Shown: positions 16,865 through 25,212, counted from the stretch's first letter. The stretch: 39,009 nucleotides of DNA from Rhodospirillaceae bacterium (GCA_018666805.1 JABIXB010000039.1:1-39009), one strand, 5' to 3'. Translations and numbers: made by a program. The notes: generated by a model not told the origin, from the letters alone.

Positions 16865-17280
16865 GCTGCACCCTCACCTTGAAGGGCGCGTTTGAGCGCG
16901 AGAATTTCGGGCGCGGCCATGCGGCCGCTCTCTATTGCTGTATCGGGTTCCATGAATATCAACTCGATGGTTTCGTGGTCCGGTGTCCGCGGTTCGCCCT
17001 CGCCATGCACTCTATAATAGAGCGGGGTGTATTCGCTATGTGTCCACGGACTGAATAAAGTGCCGGGAACGTGTAGCAGATAAGCGGGTGTTACCGCCAG
17101 ATTTCCTTCTTCGATAAATTCGCGCACAAGTGCCAACTCCGGCGTTTCACCGGCCTCAACCGCGCCGCCGGGGAATTTGAGGATATCCCGGCCAACAATC
17201 GTTTCGGCCGACATCAGCACCCGCCCGGCGCGCAACAACACGCCATAGACGCGTACATTATTTGGCTGGTTCTGCAACAT
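16861..17280 (-). CDS. NUDIX hydrolase
   Basis: A 139-residue NUDIX-fold pyrophosphohydrolase. The NUDIX box is seen as GGAVEAGETPELALVREFIEEGNL (about residues 38-61), read in parts: G-x5-E then REF-x-EE. The glycine expected two residues after EE is asparagine, and a glycine sits one earlier, so the box is slightly off consensus. The metal-binding glutamates remain. Substrate is not predictable. It is the first gene of a three-gene unit with the RND adaptor and pump (4-base overlap), an unusual partner. The 150-base gap upstream is divergent with acoX. Confidence 0.88.
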   Translation of the reverse strand: MLQNQPNNVRVYGVLLRAGRVLMSAETIVGRDILKFPGGAVEAGETPELALVREFIEEGNLAVTPAYLLHVPGTLFSPWTHSEYTPLYYRVHGEGEPRTPDHETIELIFMEPDTAIESGRMAAPEILALKRALQGEGAA

Positions 17281-17430
17281 CGCGGGCCGTTTTTACACTA
17301 TCGCGGCGCTCTGGTCAGCATCGTCTGAAAAAAGCTAAAGAACGGCTGGGCGAACCGGGTGAGATGGTTCATAATGCGCCGCCTGATTGGGCCAAAAATA
17401 ATACCATTGCGGCAATCGGACCGGAGTAAA

Positions 17431-18471
17431 ATGAGCTTAGACGATCACGCACCTTCGATCGGCGTTCTCGCCAACCCGGCGGCCGGCCGCGATATCCGCC
17501 GCCTCGTTGCCCAGGCTTCGGTATTTCCCATCGCTGAAAAGCGCAACATGATCACCCGTCTGTTCTCCTCGCTCGGTATGCTCGGCGTCGGCACGGTATA
17601 TATGATGTCCGATGGCAACGGTATTGCGGACCGCATCCGCCATGCCCTCGAGACACCGCCGCCGTCCGACCAAATCTGGCCCAAGGTCGTTTTTCTCGAC
17701 ATGCCGATCGAGGATCGCGCGGTCGATACGCTTGTCGCGGCCGAGAAGATGGTGGCGCATGGCGTTGGCGGCATTATCGTGCTTGGCGGCGATGGCACCC
17801 ACCGCCTGGTCGCCTCCAGAGCCGGCGATGTTCCCATCACTGCGCTCTCAACCGGCACCAATAATGTATTTCCGGCGATGCGCGAGGCGTCGATCGCCGG
17901 CCTTGCCGCCGGCCTGGTCGCGACCGGACAGGTGCCCGTCGGTGACTGCGCGGTGCGCAACAAAGTGCTCCGGGTTGACGTCAATGGTGTCGAGAGCGAC
18001 CTGGCGCTGGTCGATCTCTGCACCAGCACGGAGCTCTGGATCGGCTCGCGCGCGCTGTGGCGGGCCGAGGGCCTGGATCAGCTCTTCCTGTCGTTCGCCG
18101 AAGCGGATGCGATCGGCCTCTCGTCGATTGGTGGGCTAATACGACCGGTGACGCGCGCGGCGGAAGGTGGCCTGTGGCTCAATCTGGCTGATCCCGCAAG
18201 CGCGCCGATTATCGTCACCGCACCTCTCGCACCGGGCTTGATGATCGATATCGGTGTCGAGGCGGTGCAGGATTTGCGCCCCGGCGAGGCAATATCGTTA
18301 CGCGCCGAGCGCGGAGTCGTTGCGCTCGACGGTGAGAGAGAGATAGAGTTTTCGCAGACCGATAAATTAGCCGTGCGGCTGGAGTGGGACGGACCGCTCA
18401 CGCTCGATATATCCAAGGTCATGACATACGCCGCAGAGCATGAATTATTGCACCGTGTAAACGCGAATTGA
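17431..18471 (+). CDS. acoX: AcoX-like NAD kinase-family protein
   Basis: A 346-residue protein of the diacylglycerol kinase/NAD kinase-like superfamily. It begins IGVLANPAAGRDIRRLV (substrate-loop type) and has the hallmark GGDGTHRLV (about residues 118-126) and then STGTNNVFP (about 138-146). Proteins of this type are encoded directly before acetoin dehydrogenase genes as acoX, as here, although their exact role in acetoin catabolism is not settled. The start at ATG 17431 follows GGAG by 5 bases; the frame is open upstream to 17359 but that would add an unlikely basic leader. It is followed after 52 bases by acoA. Confidence 0.85.
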   Translation: MSLDDHAPSIGVLANPAAGRDIRRLVAQASVFPIAEKRNMITRLFSSLGMLGVGTVYMMSDGNGIADRIRHALETPPPSDQIWPKVVFLDMPIEDRAVDTLVAAEKMVAHGVGGIIVLGGDGTHRLVASRAGDVPITALSTGTNNVFPAMREASIAGLAAGLVATGQVPVGDCAVRNKVLRVDVNGVESDLALVDLCTSTELWIGSRALWRAEGLDQLFLSFAEADAIGLSSIGGLIRPVTRAAEGGLWLNLADPASAPIIVTAPLAPGLMIDIGVEAVQDLRPGEAISLRAERGVVALDGEREIEFSQTDKLAVRLEWDGPLTLDISKVMTYAAEHELLHRVNAN

Positions 18472-18523
18472 GGGAGCGAGCTTCAAGCCGCGCCAAGCTA
18501 ACAGACAATCAGGGAGACTAAGC

Positions 18524-19492
18524 ATGCCACTCAGTAAAGACGAACTGCTCAAAGCATATCGGATGATGAAAACCATTCGTGAGTTTGAGGAACGCCTGCA
18601 CGTGGAATTCGCCACTGGCGAGATTCCCGGCTTCGTTCACCTTTATGCCGGCGAGGAAGCCAGCGCGACCGGGTTCTGCATGCATTTGGATGATCGCGAC
18701 AAGATCGCTTCCAATCACCGCGGCCACGGCCACTCGATCGGCAAGGGCTGCGACGTGGATGCCATGATGGCGGAAATTTACGGCCGCGGAAACGGCCTCT
18801 GCGGTGGCAAGGGCGGCTCCATGCATATTGCCGATTTGAGCAAAGGCATGATGGGCGCCAACGGCATCGTCGGCGGCGGATCGCCGCTCGCCTGCGGCGC
18901 GGCACTTGCGGCCAAACAGCTCGGCACCGGTGGCGTTGCGATTTCCTTCTTCGGCGATGGCGCGTCCAACCAGGGCACCAGCATGGAAAGCCTCAATCTG
19001 GCGTCGGTGTGGAACCTACCGTGTATTTTTGTGGTCGAGAATAATGGCTACGCCGAAGCGACATCATCGAAATATTCGGTCGCCTGCGACGATGCGGCGG
19101 ATCGTGCCAGCGCCTTTAATATGCCGGGCGTGGTGGTTGACGGTCATGATTTCTTTGCCGTTTACGAAGCCGCCGGCGAGGCCGTCAAGCGCGCCCGCGA
19201 GGGCAAAGGGCCGACCCTGATTGAGTGCAAGCTCAACCGTTATTACGGTCATTTTGAAGGCGATGCGCAGACCTATCGCGGCAAGGACGAGGTTAAAAAC
19301 CTGCGCGCGACGATCGATTGCCTCGACCGGTTCCGCGCCAAGGTGACGTCGGCCGATCTTTTGAGCGAAGCCGAGCTAGATGTCATCGACGGCGAAGTGG
19401 CCGCGCTCATCGACGGTTCGGTCGAGAAAGCCAAGGCCGCGCCGATGCCGGCGCCGGCCGAGCTGCTCACCGACGTCTACATCTCGTACTAA
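18524..19492 (+). CDS. acoA: Acetoin/2-oxo acid dehydrogenase E1 alpha subunit
   Basis: Thiamine-diphosphate-dependent E1 alpha subunit of 322 residues, forming the heterotetramer with AcoB. The TPP signature is visible as GDGASNQG (about residues 144-151) followed by VVENNGYAE (about 169-177), and HRGHGHSIGKG lies in the cofactor entry region. The Shine-Dalgarno AGGGAG lies 7 bases before ATG 18524. The gene set acoX-A-B-C and the unusual E2 argue for acetoin dehydrogenase over pyruvate or branched-chain 2-oxo acid dehydrogenase. The reaction would be cleavage of acetoin to acetaldehyde and a hydroxyethyl group transferred to the E2 lipoyl arm. Confidence 0.9.
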   Translation: MPLSKDELLKAYRMMKTIREFEERLHVEFATGEIPGFVHLYAGEEASATGFCMHLDDRDKIASNHRGHGHSIGKGCDVDAMMAEIYGRGNGLCGGKGGSMHIADLSKGMMGANGIVGGGSPLACGAALAAKQLGTGGVAISFFGDGASNQGTSMESLNLASVWNLPCIFVVENNGYAEATSSKYSVACDDAADRASAFNMPGVVVDGHDFFAVYEAAGEAVKRAREGKGPTLIECKLNRYYGHFEGDAQTYRGKDEVKNLRATIDCLDRFRAKVTSADLLSEAELDVIDGEVAALIDGSVEKAKAAPMPAPAELLTDVYISY

Positions 19493-19511
19493 GAAGAAGG
19501 GAATTAAGAAG

Positions 19512-20522
19512 ATGGCACGCAATATTAGCTATCAACAAGCAATTGGCGAAGCGTTGGCGCAGGAGATGGAGCGCGACGAAACGGTCATCCTGATGGGCGA
19601 AGATGTCGCCGGTGGCGCCGGCTCGCCCGGCGAGGACGATGCCTGGGGCGGTGTCCTCGGCGTGACCAAGGGTCTTTATGGCAAGTTTGGCGATCGTGTT
19701 ATGGATACGCCGATCACCGAATCGGCTTTTATCGGCGCCGCGGTGGGTGCCGCGACGTCGGGCCTCAGGCCGGTCGCCGAGCTGATGTTCATCGATTTCA
19801 TGGGCGTTTGCTTCGACCAGATGTTCAATCAGGCGGCCAAATTCCGCTACATGTTCGGCGGCAACGCCGAAACGCCGGTGGTGATCCGTACCATGTATGG
19901 CGCCGGCTTCCGCGCCGCGGCCCAGCATTCGCAATGCCTCTATCCGGTGTTCACTCATATTCCCGGACTGAAGGTGGTGACGCCGTCCACGCCCTATGAC
20001 GCCAAGGGGCTGTTGATCCAGTCGATCCGCGACAATGATCCGGTGATTTTCTGCGAGCACAAAGCGCTCTACACCCTGGAAGGCGATGTCCCCGAAGAGG
20101 CCTACGCCATCCCGTTCGGCGAGGCCAACGTCACGCGTGAGGGCGATGATGTCACCATCGTCACGCTCGGGCGCATGTTGCATGTCGCGCATGAGGCAGC
20201 CGATGCGCTCGCCAAGGAAAAAATCAGCTGCGAAGTGGTCGATCTGCGCACCACCTCGCCGATGGACACCGACACCATCATCGAGAGCGTCGAGAATACC
20301 GGGCGTCTGGTGGTGCTCGATGAATCCCACCCGCGCTGCAGCATCGCAACCGACGTCTCGGCGATCGTCGCCCAGGAAGCGTTCGGCGCCTTGAAGGCGC
20401 CGATCCGCATGGTCACCGCGCCGCATGTGCCGGTGCCGTTCGCCGAAAATCTGGAAGATCTCTATATTCCCGATGCCGGGCAGGTTCAGCAGGCGGTACG
20501 TACGGTGATGGGGAAAGACTGA
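19512..20522 (+). CDS. acoB: Acetoin/2-oxo acid dehydrogenase E1 beta subunit
   Basis: E1 beta subunit of 336 residues, starting MARNISYQQAIGEALAQEM and followed by ETVILMGEDVAGG, both typical of the family. The end (VPVPFAENLEDLYIPDAGQV) is also standard. The frame is open upstream into acoA, but ATG 19512, 19 bases past the acoA stop and preceded by AAGAAGGGAATTAAG, gives the conserved N-terminus. It completes the TPP site with AcoA. Its TGA lies one base before the acoC ATG. Confidence 0.92.
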   Translation: MARNISYQQAIGEALAQEMERDETVILMGEDVAGGAGSPGEDDAWGGVLGVTKGLYGKFGDRVMDTPITESAFIGAAVGAATSGLRPVAELMFIDFMGVCFDQMFNQAAKFRYMFGGNAETPVVIRTMYGAGFRAAAQHSQCLYPVFTHIPGLKVVTPSTPYDAKGLLIQSIRDNDPVIFCEHKALYTLEGDVPEEAYAIPFGEANVTREGDDVTIVTLGRMLHVAHEAADALAKEKISCEVVDLRTTSPMDTDTIIESVENTGRLVVLDESHPRCSIATDVSAIVAQEAFGALKAPIRMVTAPHVPVPFAENLEDLYIPDAGQVQQAVRTVMGKD

Positions 20523-20523
20523 T

Positions 20524-21639
20524 ATGAGCGATTCGATCCGCGCCATCTGCATGCCGAAATGGGGGCTCTCGATGAAGGAGGGCACCGTTGCGGGATGGCT
20601 GATGGATGAAGGCGACGAAATCTCTTCCGGTGACGAGGTCATGGACGTCGATACCGAGAAGATTTCGAGCGCTGTTGAGGTCTCCGAAAGCGGCATCCTC
20701 AGGCGGCAGATCGCCTCCGAGGGCGATACCCTGTCGGTCGGCGATCTGCTTGGCGTCCTCGCTGACGAAGCTACACCGGATGCGGATATCGATGCTTTTG
20801 TCACCGAGTTCCAGGCCAATTACGTGCCCCCCGCCGATGACGAAGAAGACGGTGGCGCGGCGACGGAAACGGTCGATGTCGACGGCCGCTCGATCCGCTA
20901 CTTGCTGCGCGGTGAAGGCGGTGTGCCGATTATCCTGGTGCATGGCTTTGGCGGCGATCTCAACAATTGGCTGTTCAACCACGAGGCTCTGGCAGCGACG
21001 CGCGCGGTTTACGCGCTCGATTTGCCGGGCCACGGTGCGTCGAGCAAGGATGTTGGCGAAGGCGGTGTTGCCGCGTTGGCGGCTGTTGTCAGCGGCTTCA
21101 TGGCGGCGCTCGGTATCGACAAGGCGCATCTCGTCGGCCATTCGCTGGGCGGCGCCATAGCGCTCAGCGTCGCGCTCGACAATGCCGACAAGGTGGCCTC
21201 GCTCACGCTGATCGGTAGCGCTGGCCTCGGCGCTGACATTGATGGTGACTATCTTCAGGGCTTTATCGCCGCCGAGCGGCGCAAGGACCTGAAGCCCCAT
21301 GTCGAGAAGCTGTTTAGCGATCCGGCCCTGGTGACGCGGCAATTGATCAACGATCTCCTCGCCTTCAAGCGTATCGATGGTGTGCAGGCGGCGCTCGAGA
21401 CGATCATGGCGGCGTTCGCGCCGGGCGGCAGTCAGGCGCTGGTGTTGCGCGATAGGATTGGCGATGTCGCCGGACCGGTGCTTGCCATCTGGGGCTCGGG
21501 CGACCGCATCGTCCCGGCGAGCCATGCCGAGGGCTTGCCCGGCAATGTTCGCGTCGAGGTGATGGCGGGCCAGGGCCACATGGTGCAGATGGAAGCGGCT
21601 TCCGAGGTCAACCGGCTGATCGATGAATTGATCGGGTAG
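20524..21639 (+). CDS. acoC: Acetoin dehydrogenase E2: lipoyl domain fused to alpha/beta-hydrolase
   Basis: A 371-residue acyltransferase-like component. Residues 1-80 form a lipoyl domain, with the modified lysine in MDVDTEKISSAVE (K46). After a short acidic linker (PPADDEEDGG, about residues 100-110) comes an alpha/beta-hydrolase domain. This has the oxyanion strand ILVHGFGGDLNNW, the nucleophile elbow LVGHSLGGAIA (Ser about 206), an acid in GSGDRIVP, and a histidine in GQGHMVQ. This fusion is distinct from the CAT-domain E2 of pyruvate dehydrogenase and fits AcoC. It has no peripheral subunit-binding domain that I can see, and no E3 gene is adjacent, so a housekeeping lipoamide dehydrogenase probably serves. 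A weak CCGCC/GGCGG hairpin lies just downstream. Confidence 0.92.
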   Translation: MSDSIRAICMPKWGLSMKEGTVAGWLMDEGDEISSGDEVMDVDTEKISSAVEVSESGILRRQIASEGDTLSVGDLLGVLADEATPDADIDAFVTEFQANYVPPADDEEDGGAATETVDVDGRSIRYLLRGEGGVPIILVHGFGGDLNNWLFNHEALAATRAVYALDLPGHGASSKDVGEGGVAALAAVVSGFMAALGIDKAHLVGHSLGGAIALSVALDNADKVASLTLIGSAGLGADIDGDYLQGFIAAERRKDLKPHVEKLFSDPALVTRQLINDLLAFKRIDGVQAALETIMAAFAPGGSQALVLRDRIGDVAGPVLAIWGSGDRIVPASHAEGLPGNVRVEVMAGQGHMVQMEAASEVNRLIDELIG

Positions 21640-21671
21640 GCCGCCGGTCATTGGCGGGCTTTCCGATGGCG

Positions 21672-21810
21672 GAGCAGAACATGGTTTGTCGGAATCGCCG
21701 TGGCGATCCGACAAGCCATGTGAATCTGCTCTAACTATTTGATATCGATCGGATTCACACGATTCAATTGAACCGCGAAGCGGTTCCATTAAATCGTGAT
21801 TCGATCTAGA
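21672..21810 (+). repeat. Two-hairpin intergenic repeat, copy B
   Basis: A 139-base element with the same content as copy A in the opposite orientation. The first hairpin spans 21672-21732 (GAGCAGA to TCTGCTC with GTCGGAATCGCC / GGCGATCCGAC inside). The second is at 21761-21795 (GAACCGC GAA GCGGTTC core). It ends TCGATCTAG at 21810, immediately before the GGAG ribosome site (21813-21816) of the DUF1285 gene. One paired position in the second stem is A-T in copy A and T-G in copy B when both are read in the same sense, so both bases changed while pairing was kept. Confidence 0.88.
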
Positions 21811-21822
21811 GCGGAGCGAAGC

Positions 21823-22377
21823 ATGGCCGAATCCGGGCAGGATACGGAGAAGCTGGACCCGGCGCTAATCTGCGGTGACATCGATATCCGTATCGCCGCC
21901 GACGGCACGTGGTTTCATGAAGGCGGACCGATCGGGCGCAAGAAGCTGGTCAAACTATTCGCCAGCGTACTTGAGCGTGACGAGGCGGGCGACTATTGGC
22001 TGGTTACGCCGGTCGAGCGGGCGCGCATCCGTGTCGACGATGCACCGTTTTTGGCGCTCGAAATGCAAGTCACCGGCAGCGGGCGCGAACAGTGCCTGAC
22101 CTTCCGCACCAATATCGATGCTGAAGTCATGGCGGATGCTGAACATCCGTTGGAGTTCTGCCCCCGGCCGGCCACCGCGCATGCGCCAGAGAGTGAGCCT
22201 GCGCCCTATCTGAACCTTGGCGGCGGCCTCACCGCGCTTGTCAGCCGCGCCGTCTATTACGAGCTGATCGAGCTTGGCGTCGAGGAAGAGCGCGGCGGCG
22301 AGACCAAGTTCGGAGTCTGGAGCGGCGGCGAATTCTTTGTCTTTGGCAACATGGCGCCGGCGCCCGGTGGCGCTTGA
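21823..22377 (+). CDS. DUF1285 domain protein
   Basis: A 184-residue soluble protein with the DUF1285 pattern: CGDIDIRIAADGTWFHEGGPI near the N-terminus, then KLVKLFASVLERDEAGDYWLVTPVE, then RVDDAPFLALEM. The biochemical function of the family is not known. ATG 21823 is chosen over an upstream in-frame codon because GGAG sits 6 bases before it and the upstream codons lie in repeat copy B. It is the first gene of a cluster with a CoA pyrophosphatase and CCA-adding enzyme; the stop overlaps the next ATG (TGATG). Confidence 0.88.
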   Translation: MAESGQDTEKLDPALICGDIDIRIAADGTWFHEGGPIGRKKLVKLFASVLERDEAGDYWLVTPVERARIRVDDAPFLALEMQVTGSGREQCLTFRTNIDAEVMADAEHPLEFCPRPATAHAPESEPAPYLNLGGGLTALVSRAVYYELIELGVEEERGGETKFGVWSGGEFFVFGNMAPAPGGA

Positions 22378-23033
22378 TGCGCGATAATATCCGCGCCCAG
22401 ATGCGGGCGCGCACGGCGGGCGATGTGGAACAGGCCTGGAGCGAAGTGACCGCGCTCGCCGAGCAGGAGCCCAACGCCAATGTGCCGGGCTCCTACCGCG
22501 ACGACGAGAATTCGTGGAAAGATTTCGGCCTGACCGGGCCGCTCAAGCCCTCGGCGGTTTTGGTGCCGCTGATCGAGCGCGCGGCGGGCATCACCGTGCT
22601 GCTCACCCGGCGCACCGAAAATTTGAGCTCGCATAGCGGACAGATCAGTTTTCCCGGCGGGCGGGTCGAGCAATCCGATGCGGCGCCGGTGCATACGGCG
22701 CTCAGGGAAAGCGAAGAGGAAATCGGCCTTGAGCCGGCGCGTGTTGAAATCCTCGGCCGTTTGGCAAACTATGTCGTCGGCACCGGCTACCGAATCACGC
22801 CGGTTGTTGGGTTCGTCGATGCGCAGCAGGAATTTGTTCGCGATGAGCGCGAGGTCGCCGAAATATTCGAGGTGCCGCTGGAATTGGTGATGGAGCCGGA
22901 CAATTACCGCCGGGAGCATATGCGTATTAAAAATATCAACAGGTCTTATTACGTTCTGCCTTACGGCGAGTATCGTATTTGGGGCGCGACGGCGTCGATC
23001 CTGTTAAATTTACGCGATACGTTGAGCGGCTAA
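22377..23033 (+). CDS. NUDIX CoA pyrophosphatase-like
   Basis: A 218-residue NUDIX hydrolase of the CoA-diphosphatase (NudL/NUDT8) type. The characteristic HSGQISFPGGR upstream element runs straight into the box, which has G-x5-E and RESEEEIGL (about residues 88-120), with conserved metal-binding glutamates. The next segment (VVGTGYRITPVVGFV) is also typical. It would cleave CoA or its derivatives to 4'-phosphopantetheine and 3',5'-ADP. Start ATG 22377 overlaps the DUF1285 stop by 1 base; a TTG directly before it is an alternative. It is followed by a small membrane protein 5 bases downstream. Confidence 0.92.
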   Translation: MRDNIRAQMRARTAGDVEQAWSEVTALAEQEPNANVPGSYRDDENSWKDFGLTGPLKPSAVLVPLIERAAGITVLLTRRTENLSSHSGQISFPGGRVEQSDAAPVHTALRESEEEIGLEPARVEILGRLANYVVGTGYRITPVVGFVDAQQEFVRDEREVAEIFEVPLELVMEPDNYRREHMRIKNINRSYYVLPYGEYRIWGATASILLNLRDTLSG

Positions 23034-23038
23034 AGCCT

Positions 23039-23311
23039 ATGCGCACCACGCTCTTTCACGTCGCCCTGCTGCTCGCGCCGGCGGTGCTGTTTTTTCTCTA
23101 TCTGGTAATCGCGCGCAAGGTTCGCATGAGCAAGAGCGAGGTCGCCAAGACGTTGCGCGATTTGCCCTGGCCGTGGCTGCTCGGCGCCGGCTTGGCCTTG
23201 ATGGCGGCGAGCCTGGTAGTGTTCAGCCTCAGCACCGGCGAGGACCGCGAAGGCACCTATGTGCCCGCCTATGTGGAAGACGGCAAAATCGTCCCGGCTA
23301 AGGTGGAATAA
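23039..23311 (+). CDS. Small two-TM protein, probable DUF6111 family
   Basis: A 90-residue protein with two hydrophobic segments (about residues 5-24 and 48-65) separated by a basic loop (ARKVRMSKSEVAKTLRD). It has an acidic C-terminal tail (EGTYVPAYVEDGKIVPAKVE), probably outside the cytoplasm. The size, topology and position between a NUDIX gene and the CCA-adding enzyme match what is annotated as DUF6111 in alphaproteobacteria; I recall this from memory and have not checked it. The frame opens further upstream at 22979 inside the NUDIX gene, but ATG 23039 is the sensible start. Function unknown. Confidence 0.75.
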   Translation: MRTTLFHVALLLAPAVLFFLYLVIARKVRMSKSEVAKTLRDLPWPWLLGAGLALMAASLVVFSLSTGEDREGTYVPAYVEDGKIVPAKVE

Positions 23312-23330
23312 CGATTAAGGAGACCTAGGC

Positions 23331-24566
23331 GTGAAGCCCGACCGCCGGATCGAGCCGAAACCATGGATGAGCGCACCGGCGACGCGTGCTGTCGTCGCGG
23401 CGCTGCGCGCGAACGGACAGGAGATCCGCTTTGTCGGCGGCTGCGTGCGTGATAGTTTGCACGGTGGTTTCGCCGGCTCCGATATTGACATCGCTACGCC
23501 GGACCGGCCGGAAACCGTCATCGCCCTTTTCGACAAGGCCGGGATCAAGAATATCCCGACCGGCCTGGCGCATGGCACGATAACCGCGGTCGCCGAAGGC
23601 CAGCATTTCGAAATCACCACGCTCCGGGTCGATGTGAACAGTCATGGCCGCCACGCCGATGTCGCCTATACCGATGATTGGCTGGAAGATGCGGCGAGGC
23701 GCGATTTCACCATGAATGCCCTCAGCCTCACGCCGGAGGGCGATATCTACGATCCGTGGGGCGGTATCAAGGATTTAGAGGCCGGCTGTGTGCGCTTTGT
23801 CGGCGACGCCGCGGAGCGCATCCAAGAGGACCATCTCCGCCTGCTGCGCTTCTTCCGCTTCCATGCCTGGTTCGGCAAGGGCGCGCCCGATCATGCCGGT
23901 CTTGCCGCCGCAACGGCCGGAGCGAAGCTCCTTAACCGGCTTTCGGGCGAACGCATCCGCAACGAAATGCTCAAGCTGCTGGCCGCAGCCGATCCGGCGC
24001 CGGTGATCGAAATTATGGCGGCGGCGGGTGTGCTCGGCGAAATCGTGGCCGTCGCCAATGATACAAATATTCTGCGCGGCTTGCAGGAGATCGAAGCGCA
24101 GTCCGGAGCCGATCCGCTGCGCCGTCTTGCATCGCTTATGCGTGACAAAGCGAGCGCAGAGACGGTGGCAGAGCGCTTGCGACTCTCCAACGCCGAAAGC
24201 GCAAGGCTCGCCGCAATGCGGTCGCCGCCGGGTACAATAAATGCAGCGCTCGATGAGCGCGCTTTGCACCGAGAGGTTTATGCGCATGGCGCTGAGCGAA
24301 TGGTGGATTGGCTAATTCTCGCCGCGGCCGAACATGGCAAAGACGGCGCGCGCTATCGGCAACTGATCGAGGCGGCAAAGGCCTGGCCGCCGGCCGTCTT
24401 GCCAATCAAGGGCGCCGATGCGCTCGCCCTCGGTCTCGCGGCCGGCCCGGATATCGGTGATCTGTTGAAGGCGGTCGAAAGCTGGTGGATCGCGGAAGAC
24501 TTCGCGCCAACGCGGGCAGCGTGCCTCGACAAATTGCGCAGTCTCGCGGCGGCGCGGAAAAATTAA
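23331..24566 (+). CDS. cca: CCA tRNA nucleotidyltransferase / poly(A) polymerase family
   Basis: A 411-residue class II nucleotidyltransferase that adds or repairs the 3' CCA of tRNA. The head domain has RFVGGCVRDSLHGGFAGSDIDIATP, including the G-S-D-I-D metal motif (about residues 45-55). Next comes DAARRDFTMNALSLTPEGDIYDPWGG, and then the nucleotide-recognition strip ERIQEDHLRLLRFFRFHA. The C-terminal half is helical. The GTG start at 23331 is supported by AAGGAGA 7 bases upstream. It ends 4 bases into the convergent stop of the next gene. An encoded-CCA tRNA in this window means the enzyme would mainly repair that tRNA. Confidence 0.93.
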   Translation: MKPDRRIEPKPWMSAPATRAVVAALRANGQEIRFVGGCVRDSLHGGFAGSDIDIATPDRPETVIALFDKAGIKNIPTGLAHGTITAVAEGQHFEITTLRVDVNSHGRHADVAYTDDWLEDAARRDFTMNALSLTPEGDIYDPWGGIKDLEAGCVRFVGDAAERIQEDHLRLLRFFRFHAWFGKGAPDHAGLAAATAGAKLLNRLSGERIRNEMLKLLAAADPAPVIEIMAAAGVLGEIVAVANDTNILRGLQEIEAQSGADPLRRLASLMRDKASAETVAERLRLSNAESARLAAMRSPPGTINAALDERALHREVYAHGAERMVDWLILAAAEHGKDGARYRQLIEAAKAWPPAVLPIKGADALALGLAAGPDIGDLLKAVESWWIAEDFAPTRAACLDKLRSLAAARKN

Positions 24567-25114
24567 TTGGCGTGTTTGGTGAGGCGGCCTTCAACCCGGC
24601 GCACGGTTTCGCCATTTTGCACGCTGATAAATTCCAACTGCATGCCCATATCCGAGAGCGTGCGGTTATAGGTTTGCATCACATAGCTGCCATCGTCGAG
24701 CACGACGAGAGAATGCATGGTCAAGGTATAGCCGTGCACATAGGCCCAGGCGACGGGCTGGCCGGCCAGGGCGTCACCGGAATTAACCGCGCGGTAAACG
24801 CCAGGCATGTCGCTCGGTACTAAACTCAGGCTGTTTGATTTGCGCCGCACATCAGGATTGTCGGGATCGCCGCCCTGGCGCAACACAGTCGTCCAGGAAA
24901 TCGAAATGCCGGCGCCTTCTGGCTTAACCGTCACGTCAAAATCGCGCAGGGTGAGGCCGAAATAATCGCTCGCGTCGGAGCGCGCGATGCCGGCGCCGCG
25001 AAAATTGCCATAAAAGGCTTCGATCGATAATTGCTCGGCGGCGTGAGCGCCTGGCATGACGCCCGACAACAAAATGAACGCCAAAGCGGCAACGGCTATT
25101 ATGGCTTTTCGCAT
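24563..25114 (-). CDS. Secreted protein of unknown function
   Basis: A 183-residue protein with a clear signal peptide: MRKAIIAVAALAFILLSGV, then a cleavage site near GAHAAEQ (about residue 26). The mature part starts LSIEAFYGNFRGAGIARSD and is rich in beta-strand-like stretches (DFDVTVKPEGAGISISWTTVL, then GYTLTMHSLVVLDDGSYVMQ). It may bind a ligand in a beta barrel, but I recognise no family. No cysteine follows the cleavage site, so it is not a lipoprotein. The ATG at 25114 is favoured; an in-frame start six codons earlier is possible. It is convergent with cca, their stop codons overlapping. Confidence 0.85.
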   Translation of the reverse strand: MRKAIIAVAALAFILLSGVMPGAHAAEQLSIEAFYGNFRGAGIARSDASDYFGLTLRDFDVTVKPEGAGISISWTTVLRQGGDPDNPDVRRKSNSLSLVPSDMPGVYRAVNSGDALAGQPVAWAYVHGYTLTMHSLVVLDDGSYVMQTYNRTLSDMGMQLEFISVQNGETVRRVEGRLTKHAN

Positions 25115-25166
25115 CTCGTAATCTCCACTCAAAGCTGATCCAGGGACAGTTTAACCGAAGCGCCCT

Positions 25167-25212
25167 GTCACGGCCACTTTGCCGCGGGCGTCACGGCCAT
25201 TTTGCCGCAGGC
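25167..25212. repeat. 23-bp tandem duplication at the 3' end of hemF
   Basis: Copies at 25167-25189 and 25190-25212 share 21 of 23 bases (unit GTCACGGCCAyTTTGCCGCr). The hemF stop codon lies in the second, coding copy. The first copy is a non-coding relic of the gene end. The period is not a multiple of three, so readthrough would not repeat the same peptide. Confidence 0.85.

Noticed and set aside
17281-17430. Possible sigma-54 promoter upstream of acoX
   Set aside because: TTGGGCC and ATTGCGG are present, but the GG to GC spacing is 17 rather than 10.
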